From JANQJA01 sp040880285 (GTDB lineage: Bacteria > Pseudomonadota > Gammaproteobacteria > Pseudomonadales > Azotimanducaceae), in contig JBBDIT010000014.1 of NCBI GenBank assembly GCA_040880285.1, forward strand, positions 1 through 64,000: a stretch of DNA of 64,000 nucleotides. The letters are read 5' to 3'. The notes under the pieces were generated by a model. The model was given only the letters and a program-made list of their open reading frames with translations. It was not told the origin of the DNA and did not search any database. Position 1 is the first letter of the stretch, and each line of letters begins with the position of its first letter. The translations under genes were made by a program, and so were the position numbers. Shown in pieces: positions 17,105 through 24,705 of the stretch.

Positions 17105-18217
17105 TCAGGCCGAGATCGCGTTGAGCGAGTAAATTTCCGGCAGGTGTCGGGCAACATTGGTCCAGCTTTCGCCTTCGTTGTTGCTGCACCAGATCTCACC
17201 ACCAGTAGTACCAATATAAAGCCCCATCGGATCAAGGTCGTCACCGACAAACGCTTGCCGCTTGACGGTGAACCAACCCTGTTCCCTTGGAAAGCCCTTA
17301 TCCTTTCGTTCCCAGGTTTCACCCGCATCCCGGGTCAGGTAGGCCGCCGGTTTTCCGCCAGGGCTGGTGCGAGGCCAGATATCCGAGCCGTCCATGGGCC
17401 AGACCCAGGCAATCTTGTCATCATGTGGATTCAGGACAACGGAAAACCCGATATCACCGATCTCTTTCGGCATATTCTCGCCGATTCGCACCCAGGTATC
17501 GTCGGGCCGGTCAATTCGATAAATGCCGCAGTGATTTTGCTGGTAGATGCGATTGTTGTTGGCCTTGTGAACTGCGATCTGGTGGGCGTCCTGACCATAT
17601 TCAGGATAGGGGTCGGGCAGGAAGTTGGCCTCAACACCCTTGTTCATGGGTGCGAAGGTTTTGCATTTGTCTGTTGTTTCAAACACGCCGCCACTCGAAG
17701 TGCAAATATACATATGGTTGGGGTCCTGGCTGCAGATCGAAATCTGCGCCATGATTTCACCGTCAGGCGTTGGCAGGTTCGGGCACCACTTGTCATACAT
17801 GGGATGTTCATTCCAGCCAGAAACCGGTTCCCAGGTCATGCCGGCATCTTCACTGCGAAACAATGCCGGGGGCGACGTGCCGGCCCACCACACATCCGGT
17901 TCACTCTCATGGCCCGGCTCGAGCCAAAACGTATGACTCACCGCGCGCCCCTTCTCCGGGTCGTCACTCTTTGGAAATGCAGGAGGCCTGGCGGCCTCCT
18001 TCCAGGAATTGCCGAAATCCCTGGATACATAAATAGTCGGGCCCAGATGGCCGGCACTTGCAGCCATGACCATGGTTGTGCGGTCCCTCGGATCCAGTAC
18101 CAGGTGATTGATAATGCCACCCAGGAAGTGTGGGCCGTCTACTTGCCACTTCTCGCGTGCCGGGTCAGATTGGTAAATCCATGCGCCTTTTCGGGTCCCC
18201 ACAAGCAGATATTGCAT
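17105..18217 (-). CDS. Asp-box (BNR) repeat beta-propeller protein
   Basis: A 370-residue predicted beta-propeller with no signal peptide. Four Asp-box repeats are visible: SRDFGNSW, SEDAGMTW, TRDAGETW and SNNEGESW. Such proteins are often labelled sialidase-like, but the arginine triad and Glu/Tyr pattern of real sialidases is not evident, so hydrolase activity should not be assumed. The N-terminus YLLVGTRKGAWIY is characteristic of a cytoplasmic subgroup. It is upstream of and probably co-transcribed with the MoaD/ThiS-like gene. Confidence 0.8.
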   Translation of the reverse strand: MQYLLVGTRKGAWIYQSDPAREKWQVDGPHFLGGIINHLVLDPRDRTTMVMAASAGHLGPTIYVSRDFGNSWKEAARPPAFPKSDDPEKGRAVSHTFWLEPGHESEPDVWWAGTSPPALFRSEDAGMTWEPVSGWNEHPMYDKWCPNLPTPDGEIMAQISICSQDPNHMYICTSSGGVFETTDKCKTFAPMNKGVEANFLPDPYPEYGQDAHQIAVHKANNNRIYQQNHCGIYRIDRPDDTWVRIGENMPKEIGDIGFSVVLNPHDDKIAWVWPMDGSDIWPRTSPGGKPAAYLTRDAGETWERKDKGFPREQGWFTVKRQAFVGDDLDPMGLYIGTTGGEIWCSNNEGESWTNVARHLPEIYSLNAISA

Positions 18218-18304
18218 ATCATGCCCTCGATAGTATTTTCAGGATCCGGGCCTATGGTTAATCAATTTTTATGCCAGCGCAACGGTTGTGCGCCGTATGG
18301 AGCG

Positions 18305-19258
18305 TCAGCCCGGCTCAATTTCCATATAGACATCGGCCCTGGAATAATCTGATTCAAACGGCGATGGTTTGCGAACAAAACCCAGCTGTCGATACAGGCC
18401 CAGCGCCGCGGCCAGGCGACTGCTGGTTTCCAGATACAAACAGTTGAATCCCAATTCACGAGCCCTGGCGATGCTGGCGCGGCCAATCAACTTGCCAATG
18501 CCGCGTCCCCGTGCATCCGCCCGGACGCCCATCTTCGCCAGTTCCCCAAGGCCATTGCCGTGATTGATGAGCGCCGCGGTACCTACAATGTTGCCAGTCG
18601 CAATATCGCGGGCGAACAGGATCTCACCACCAGAATCGATCACAACCGCTTGCGGATCATCCAGCATCTTTTGATCAGCCGGCTCCATCTCGAAGTACTC
18701 CAGAATCCAGGCTTCATTGATGGCCTTGAAGTCGGATTGATATTCACCGGAGAAGGCCAATATTTCAATTTCATCCGCGGCTGGTTGATATCGTTCAAGA
18801 AACCTTGAGTGGAAACCACGGTCATCCAGTGCACGTTCGAGGGTTTCGACATAACCCAGGAAATCAACCTGCGTCTCTTCCAGTAATTCCCGTAATGCGC
18901 TCGCGATGTCACGCCAGACCACTTCCAGTTCCGGCAATAGTGACTTGCCCACTTTGGTCAGCGCGAGAACTCGCTTGCGTTTATCTTTCGGGTCCTTGTA
19001 AGCGCTTACCAGGTTTGCAGCAATCATTTCTTTCGCCACCTGATTGACAGATGGGTGGGTAATGCCCAGGCCCCTGGCGACATCGGTCACAGCACTTGGC
19101 CCCATATGACTCAGGTAGTAATAAACCGGGAACCACCTGGGCTCGAAAGAAAGGCCGGACTCCCGGTAAACTCGAATACCGTCCTGCATCAGCCGGTCAG
19201 ACAACCGTTTGAGGCGGCTACCCAGGGCAAGTGGACCCAATTCGCGTAGTACATCCAT
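18305..19258 (-). CDS. MarR-type regulator fused to GNAT acetyltransferase
   Basis: A 317-residue fusion. The N-terminal half (about 1-150) is a MarR winged helix with GLGITHPSVNQVAKEM as recognition helix and a DKRKRVLALT wing. The C-terminal half (about 165-317) is a GNAT domain with the acetyl-CoA loop R-A-D-A-R-G-R-G-I-G-K. The fusion is known as a family of bifunctional helix-turn-helix/GNAT proteins, but substrates are mostly unknown. The ATG start MDVLRELGPLALG fits the MarR N-terminus. A 20-bp imperfect palindrome lies just upstream, consistent with autoregulation. Confidence 0.88.
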   Translation of the reverse strand: MDVLRELGPLALGSRLKRLSDRLMQDGIRVYRESGLSFEPRWFPVYYYLSHMGPSAVTDVARGLGITHPSVNQVAKEMIAANLVSAYKDPKDKRKRVLALTKVGKSLLPELEVVWRDIASALRELLEETQVDFLGYVETLERALDDRGFHSRFLERYQPAADEIEILAFSGEYQSDFKAINEAWILEYFEMEPADQKMLDDPQAVVIDSGGEILFARDIATGNIVGTAALINHGNGLGELAKMGVRADARGRGIGKLIGRASIARARELGFNCLYLETSSRLAAALGLYRQLGFVRKPSPFESDYSRADVYMEIEPG

Positions 19259-19272
19259 AGTTAGAATATAAA

Positions 19273-19292
19273 ATACGTAGTTAATTACATAT
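19273..19292 (-). promoter_or_regulatory. Candidate MarR-type operator
   Basis: ATACGTAGTTAATTACATAT is an imperfect 20-bp palindrome (16 of 20 positions symmetric) in AT-rich sequence 15 bp upstream of the MarR-GNAT start, in the region where its promoter must lie. Confidence 0.5.
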
Positions 19293-19476
19293 TTGATTAG
19301 TTTGCCGGGCAGGTCAAGCAATCATTGCCCTGCCAGGGCAATCCTTTGGTCCTCCAGGGACTGATTGCTCACTGATCAACATTCATTCAACTATCTTCCT
19401 TCCACCCGTGAGGATTTGTCATAATGCGTCGGAGCCCACAACCCGCCACAAGCCGAGCGCGACCATCTTGAGCAGA

Positions 19477-20325
19477 ATGCAAATCACCCCCATCACCGGC
19501 GCCCTTGGCGCAGAGGTCACCGGCGTGGATCTGTCTGAACCATTATCGCCCGACCTGGATCAAGAAATTCACGCGGCGTTTCAGGAACATCTTGTGCTGT
19601 GTTTCCGCGACCAACAGCTTACCCCCGAATCCTTGTATGAGTTGACGCAACGTATGGGTGGCGTCGGGGAGACACCCTACCTGACGGGACTGGCGAAACT
19701 GCCAGATGTAGTGCCGATCATCAAGGAAGCAAAAGAGAAATCACCGATCACATTTGGCGCTGGCTGGCATACGGACTTTACCTTCCAGGCCGTGCCGCCA
19801 GGCCGAACCCTGTTATATGCTCTCGATGTACCACCGGCAGGTGGTGATACGCTGTACGCGAACTTGTATCTTGCCTATGAGGCGCTATCCCCCGGCATGC
19901 AGGAAATGCTTGAGGGTATGACGGCCATCCACAGTTCGGTGCGTTCTTATGGTCCCAAAGCAACATTGAGAGACCACCTCGAACACATGCGCATCGTCAA
20001 TGAAGAAGATGAGCCACCAACCATGGAGCACCCGGTCATTCGTGTGCACCCGGATACCGGTCGTAAAGCCTTGTGGATCAATCCCGTTTACGTCATTGCC
20101 TTCAAGGGCATGACACAAGCCGAAAGCGCTCCGATCCTTAAATACCTCAATGATCTAGCGGTCACCCCTTCATTTACCTGTCGGGTCAGATGGGAGAAAG
20201 GATCCCTCGCCATGTGGGATAATCGTTGCACACAACACTGCGCGACTTCGGACTATCAAGGTCACAGACGAGAGATGTTGCGAACAACGGTTGCCGGGGA
20301 AAAACCCCTGGGCACAGTCCAGTGA
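19477..20325 (+). CDS. TauD/TfdA-family Fe(II)/2-oxoglutarate dioxygenase
   Basis: Non-haem iron oxygenase. The metal triad H98-x-D100 (GWHTDFTF) and H254 (CTQHCATSDY) and the 2-oxoglutarate-binding R269 match TauD spacing almost exactly. Length 282 residues. The ATG giving MQITPITGALGAEV aligns with the family start. The substrate is not deducible; TauD relatives oxidise taurine, sulfonates or aryloxyalkanoates. It is first in a tightly coupled three-gene operon with plsC-like and HpcH/HpaI genes. Confidence 0.9.
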   Translation: MQITPITGALGAEVTGVDLSEPLSPDLDQEIHAAFQEHLVLCFRDQQLTPESLYELTQRMGGVGETPYLTGLAKLPDVVPIIKEAKEKSPITFGAGWHTDFTFQAVPPGRTLLYALDVPPAGGDTLYANLYLAYEALSPGMQEMLEGMTAIHSSVRSYGPKATLRDHLEHMRIVNEEDEPPTMEHPVIRVHPDTGRKALWINPVYVIAFKGMTQAESAPILKYLNDLAVTPSFTCRVRWEKGSLAMWDNRCTQHCATSDYQGHRREMLRTTVAGEKPLGTVQ

Positions 20326-21104
20326 ATAACTTCGAATTCGGCAAGGCAAGCACTGGTCGTGCTTCACCGCTGTTTTTCTTTTATCGCTGGGTCGTGATCG
20401 CGCCGTGTCTTGCGCTATCGACCGTGATTCTGGGCTCTACTATTGTGCTCTTATGCCTGTTCGGGCTCGCTGACTTTTCATCGCGAGTGCTGGGTCGGGC
20501 ATGGGCACGGCTGAATATGGCTGTCAGTTCTATGCAGGTGGATGTCGTCGGCAGAGACAAGGTGACCCCTGGCCAATCTTACATTATCGTCGCCAATCAT
20601 CAGAGTCTGGTCGACATTTATGCCCTCTATGGTTGCCTTGACATGGACATCAAGTGGGTCATGAAAAAAGAACTTCGCTCGGTACCGGTGCTGGGTATTG
20701 CCTGCGAAATGATGGGCCATATCATTGTCGATCGTTCCAATACGGAAGCTGCGTTGCAGTCAATCAACACTGCAAGGGACCGAATCAAGGATGGCATTTC
20801 AGTCGTGTTTTTCCCCGAAGGTACACGATCACGATCCGGCGATCTCCAGGAGTTCAAAAAAGGCGCATTCAGGTTAGCGACAGAACTTGGTTTGCCTATC
20901 CTGCCAGTGACCATCCACAACACCAATACCGTATTGCCCTCGGACACAACCGAGCTTGTACCTGGCCGGGTGACCCTTGAGTTTGGCGATCCTGTCCCTA
21001 CTGAGGGCCTGACCTCTGCAGATATCAATGAGCTGTCTGATCGGGTTCGAAATCTCATCATGGCCTCGCTCGAGCGGGGCCGCAACAACAAGGACGCGGC
21101 ATGA
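20322..21104 (+). CDS. 1-acyl-sn-glycerol-3-phosphate acyltransferase (PlsC family)
   Basis: Membrane-associated acyltransferase that makes phosphatidic acid. The catalytic H-x4-D motif is NHQSLVD (H93-D98) and the phosphate site is FFPEGTRS (about 163-170); an N-terminal hydrophobic helix spans about 24-48. The GTG start overlaps the upstream stop (GTGA), so translation is probably by reinitiation; the only longer in-frame reading lies wholly inside the dioxygenase gene. Length 260 residues. Likely a second paralogue and not the housekeeping copy, given its operon context. Confidence 0.88.
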   Translation: MNNFEFGKASTGRASPLFFFYRWVVIAPCLALSTVILGSTIVLLCLFGLADFSSRVLGRAWARLNMAVSSMQVDVVGRDKVTPGQSYIIVANHQSLVDIYALYGCLDMDIKWVMKKELRSVPVLGIACEMMGHIIVDRSNTEAALQSINTARDRIKDGISVVFFPEGTRSRSGDLQEFKKGAFRLATELGLPILPVTIHNTNTVLPSDTTELVPGRVTLEFGDPVPTEGLTSADINELSDRVRNLIMASLERGRNNKDAA

Positions 21105-21913
21105 GGCCCAATCACGTACTGCGCGCCTGGCGCGATGATAAACAGACTATCGGCCTGTGGCTCTCAATCGACTCGACGCTGACAGCTGAATCCATGGCAC
21201 GTGCTGGCTTTGACTGGGTCTGCCTGGACATGCAGCACGGCATGCTGGACTACAATGATATCAAAGTCATGTTACCTGCGATTTCAACTACCGACACCAT
21301 TCCATTCGTACGAGTGCCATGGAACGAACCCTATGAGATCATGAAAGTACTGGATGCTGGCGCCTACGGGGTGGTGGTTCCGCTGGTCAATAATCGCGAA
21401 GAAGCCGAACGTGCAGTTGCTGCATGCCGTTACCCGCCAGAGGGCAATCGATCATTCGGTCCGATCCGCGCAGCCATGTATGGGGGCTCGGGCTACGTCA
21501 ACGAGGCTAACCGGGAAATCGCCTGCATCGTCATGATCGAAACTGCAGAGGCGCTTGAGAATCTCGATGAAATCATGTCCACACCGGGCGTTGACGCCGT
21601 TTATATCGGGCCCGCGGACCTCGCGTACGCACTGGGGCTACCCCAGGCCGGTGGCGACAATGATGACCCAAAGCATGTTGAAGCGGTGAATCGCATCTTT
21701 GAATGCTGCAAGAAACACGGCATCGCCGCGGGGATTCATACAGGTGGAATGGAATTTACCAGGCGTTTCCTCGACCAGGGCTTTCACATGGTGACCCTGG
21801 CGACCGACAATGGTCTACTGGGCAGGATGGCCAGATCCGAGTTGAAGGCGGCGCGCGAAAGACACCTGGATAGGAAGCGATCAACTGAAGGGCCACCTTC
21901 ATCGCTCTATTAG
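21101..21913 (+). CDS. HpcH/HpaI-family aldolase
   Basis: Class II pyruvate aldolase fold. Conserved sites are DMQHGMLD (His46 base), VRVPWNEP (arginine), V-x-I-E-T (metal Glu) and YIGPADLAYALG (metal Asp). The 270 residues match 2-keto-3-deoxy-sugar or 4-hydroxy-2-oxoheptanedioate aldolases, which cleave 2-keto-4-hydroxy acids to pyruvate and an aldehyde. ATGA overlap of 4 nt with the plsC-like gene. With the dioxygenase two genes upstream it may belong to a catabolic route, but the lipid acyltransferase between them is unexplained. Confidence 0.9.
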   Translation: MRPNHVLRAWRDDKQTIGLWLSIDSTLTAESMARAGFDWVCLDMQHGMLDYNDIKVMLPAISTTDTIPFVRVPWNEPYEIMKVLDAGAYGVVVPLVNNREEAERAVAACRYPPEGNRSFGPIRAAMYGGSGYVNEANREIACIVMIETAEALENLDEIMSTPGVDAVYIGPADLAYALGLPQAGGDNDDPKHVEAVNRIFECCKKHGIAAGIHTGGMEFTRRFLDQGFHMVTLATDNGLLGRMARSELKAARERHLDRKRSTEGPPSSLY

Positions 21914-21917
21914 CGTA

Positions 21918-21940
21918 GCCACTGGCGGCCCACCAGTGGC
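21918..21940 (+). terminator. Hairpin after the aldolase operon
   Basis: GCCACTGG / CCAGTGGC 8-bp stem with 7-base loop, a few bases after the stop. No T run follows, so it may stabilise the 3' end instead of terminating. Confidence 0.3.
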
Positions 21941-22058
21941 AGGAGGCTATCGGTTCACCATTTCATCGCCCATTTCGGGCTCCGGCCTGATACCCGGTAT
22001 TTACTTTTTACCAACCCCCTTATACCATGATGCTCCAACGCTCGAATAACAAATCCTT

Positions 22059-22877
22059 TTGATAAGAAACACTTCAGATCGCCTTCCGGTGCTGGTAATC
22101 CTTGGCATAACGCTAATGGATTTTGTGCTCTACATTACCATTGACAACTTCTGGGTGTTGTTGGGATATTTTCTCATCATGATCATTCCAAGGGCCTGTA
22201 TCTGCGCGTGGAATCATCATCACCAGCATACGCGGACTTTCAAGTCGGTGGTCATGAACCGAATCCTCGAATTCTCCTATGCCTTGCATACGGGTGTTAC
22301 TACCAACCTGTGGCTGCTACACCATGTCCTCGGACACCACCACAATTATATGGATCAGACTCAAGATGAAAGCCGATGGCAACGGCCAGACGGTACCACT
22401 ATGGGGGTACTCGAATACACGTTGAAAGTCGCGCTGACATCATACTACCGAGGTTTTTTGGTAGGTAAACGCTATCCGAAGCTTTACCGGACCCATCTCA
22501 CCTACACGCTGCTCACCTTTGGGATCGTTCTCGTATTAACAGTGTTGCAACCACTGCAGGCATTCTTCCTGTTTATTCTGCCAATGAGCACCGGCATCTT
22601 CATTACAGCCTGGGCAACCTACGATCATCATGCCGGACTCGACGAGACCGAGGACCCCTTCAAGGCTTCCTACAATATTATGAACCCGACCTTTAACTTC
22701 ATTACTGGCAACCTCGGCTACCATACAGCGCATCACTACAAGCAGGGAGCCCACTGGTCAGAACTGCCTCGGCTGCACGATGAGATCAAGGAAAAAATCC
22801 CCGCTGAGCTTTACATAGAGCCGTTTTGGGTCCTGTTCCGCCAGTATCTCAGTATGCGTTTCGGCGTCCGGGCGTAA
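22059..22877 (+). CDS. Membrane fatty acid desaturase-like protein
   Basis: Integral-membrane di-iron enzyme with three histidine clusters: HHHQH (53-57), HHVLGHHH (88-95) and HTAHH (222-226), separated by hydrophobic helices. This is the fatty acid desaturase/hydroxylase superfamily; substrate may be an acyl lipid or alkane. The 272-residue reading begins with TTG and has no good ribosome-binding site, so the exact start is uncertain; the first internal ATG (codon 20) is inside the first helix. Confidence 0.85.
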   Translation: MIRNTSDRLPVLVILGITLMDFVLYITIDNFWVLLGYFLIMIIPRACICAWNHHHQHTRTFKSVVMNRILEFSYALHTGVTTNLWLLHHVLGHHHNYMDQTQDESRWQRPDGTTMGVLEYTLKVALTSYYRGFLVGKRYPKLYRTHLTYTLLTFGIVLVLTVLQPLQAFFLFILPMSTGIFITAWATYDHHAGLDETEDPFKASYNIMNPTFNFITGNLGYHTAHHYKQGAHWSELPRLHDEIKEKIPAELYIEPFWVLFRQYLSMRFGVRA

Positions 22878-23002
22878 AATCGAACCGCACCATTTTTCTG
22901 TCAGACCCTGGCGCTACAAACCTCACCGTTACCAGCTACTGACAGAACATGGAGTGGCAACGAACCTCAAATCTTCAGAATACTCCTTAGGGGGAATTTC
23001 TC

Positions 23003-23728
23003 TTGAATAAACAACTCATCCGCAAGTGGCATCGCTGGCTGGGCCTGATCATCGGGATACAGCTGCTGGCCTGGACAGTCTCGGGTCTTTACTTCACATT
23101 GATTCCAATCGAGGAAATCAGGGGCAGTCACCTGCTTGATCCCGAGGCTGGCTTTCGGGTCAACCATGTCGCTGTCATCTCACCGAATGAACTGGTCAGG
23201 CAACACCCGGCGCTCTCTGAATTACGCTTCGATGAAATAGCACTACAACAACGCGCAAATCGCATGGTCTACTTGATCAACAATGAAACCGGCCGAACCG
23301 TGTACGATGCAGAAACCGGGGCACTGCTCGCACCGCTATCAGAGCCGGAAGCACTTGGCGTGGCACAATCCCGGTCAAAATTACCGGTTGAATCCATACA
23401 CTGGATCGAAACAGTTGAAGCCGGTGATGAATATCGTGGCGGAGAGCTACCTGCCTGGCGCGTCAGGCTGGCGGACAATGTGAATCTTTACATCGGCGCT
23501 ACTTCCGGACAAGTTCGAGCGGTCCGCACCAGTGAGTGGCGCCTTTTTGATTTTTTCTGGGCATTACACATTATGGATTATGAGGCGAGGGAAGACTTCA
23601 ACCACCTGCTTCTGCAGGTCATCTCGACGCTGGGCGTGATCACAGTTTTATCCGGATTGGTGCTGTTTTTTACAACCTTAAGACGTGTGCGTCGTTTCCC
23701 GAGTGGCATCCCTGGAGATAACGACTAA
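23003..23728 (+). CDS. PepSY-domain membrane protein
   Basis: A 241-residue protein with an N-terminal helix (about 12-32; KWHRWLGLIIGIQLLAWTVSG), a periplasmic PepSY-type domain and a C-terminal helix (about 208-230). The W-H-R-W-L-G and WALHIMD segments are typical of PepSY-associated membrane proteins linked to iron uptake or ferric reduction. The TTG start has AGGGGG eight bases upstream. Converges on trxC with only 8 bp between stops. Confidence 0.82.
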   Translation: MNKQLIRKWHRWLGLIIGIQLLAWTVSGLYFTLIPIEEIRGSHLLDPEAGFRVNHVAVISPNELVRQHPALSELRFDEIALQQRANRMVYLINNETGRTVYDAETGALLAPLSEPEALGVAQSRSKLPVESIHWIETVEAGDEYRGGELPAWRVRLADNVNLYIGATSGQVRAVRTSEWRLFDFFWALHIMDYEAREDFNHLLLQVISTLGVITVLSGLVLFFTTLRRVRRFPSGIPGDND

Positions 23729-23736
23729 CGGTCAGG

Positions 23737-24177
23737 TCAAGCCGCCTTGCCGTTTGCCGTCGCCCAATCCATGAACCGGGACAAGGGCATTGCGCCCGCC
23801 TGACGTGTGAATTCCTTGCCACCTGAGAAGATTGCCAAGGTCGGGATCGATTGAATTCGGTATTTGGTCGCAACTTCCGGATTCTCATCGGTTTCAACTT
23901 TCAACAGCCGCATGCCAGGCTCCAGTTTTTCGGCAGCCTGTTCATAAACCGGTGCAAACATCTTGCACGGACCACACCAGGAAGCCCAGAAATCGACAAT
24001 GACCGGGATATCATTGCCTTCGATCATCCGGGTGAACTGTTGTTCATTGACAACGAGCGGCTTACCTTCAAACAATGTCTGGTGACACTTTCCACAGCTC
24101 GGACCATCACTCAAACGTTCCTCTGGCACACGATTCTTGACGAAGCAGTGTGGACAGACGATGTTGACCCAATTCAT
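23737..24177 (-). CDS. trxC: Thioredoxin 2
   Basis: Zinc-containing thioredoxin used in oxidative stress. The N-terminal zinc site is C8-P-H-C11 and C28-G-K-C31; the redox centre is WCGPC (67-71), followed by a cis-proline SIPTL. At 146 residues it matches Escherichia coli TrxC. Cytoplasmic, reduced by thioredoxin reductase. Confidence 0.95.
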   Translation of the reverse strand: MNWVNIVCPHCFVKNRVPEERLSDGPSCGKCHQTLFEGKPLVVNEQQFTRMIEGNDIPVIVDFWASWCGPCKMFAPVYEQAAEKLEPGMRLLKVETDENPEVATKYRIQSIPTLAIFSGGKEFTRQAGAMPLSRFMDWATANGKAA

Positions 24178-24265
24178 CTTCAGATTTTTCCGTAGGAATT
24201 CAATACTTCTTTATGAGGGTGATAGTATAGAAATCAAGGGAACCGGCGGAAATTCGGGAGTAACT

Positions 24266-24670
24266 ATGAGTCAATTGAGAAGTGACGCCAATCAGTGCTT
24301 TGTCTGTGGCCAGGGCAATCCGACAGGGCTTAAATTGAAATTCCGACTTGAGGATGACGTGTGCCTGTCAGAGTATACGCCTGCATCCCATCATTGCGGC
24401 TATGACAGTGTTACCCATGGTGGCCTGATCTTCAGCGCCCTCGATGACGTTATGGCAAACTGGATCTTCCTGAAAGGCATTCGTGCCTATACCGCCAAGT
24501 GCGATATCCGGTACAAGGACTCATTACCTACCGGTACCCCTGTCCGGCTGGAGGGTCGTTGCATAAAGCAACGCGGCCGGCTGGTAGTGATGCAAGGCAA
24601 GATGATACGGCAGGATAACGACGAGTTGGTGGCAGAAACCGAAGCCAGCTTTATGAAAGCCGCTGACTGA
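24266..24670 (+). CDS. PaaI-like hotdog thioesterase
   Basis: A 134-residue hotdog-fold protein. NQCFVCGQGNPTGLKLKF and the G-G-L-I-F-S-A-L-D-D-V-M-A helix with the catalytic-type Asp mark the PaaI/YiiD thioesterase branch that hydrolyses acyl-CoAs. CGGGAG lies 5-10 bases before the ATG. Substrate unknown. Confidence 0.85.
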   Translation: MSQLRSDANQCFVCGQGNPTGLKLKFRLEDDVCLSEYTPASHHCGYDSVTHGGLIFSALDDVMANWIFLKGIRAYTAKCDIRYKDSLPTGTPVRLEGRCIKQRGRLVVMQGKMIRQDNDELVAETEASFMKAAD

Positions 24671-24705
24671 ATCTTTTAACCGAATTTCCGCGGTACCGAA
24701 AAAAA

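Noticed and set aside
17144..18352. 402-codon forward frame opposite the Asp-box gene
   Set aside because: Shadow of a well-supported gene on the other strand; composition not protein-like.
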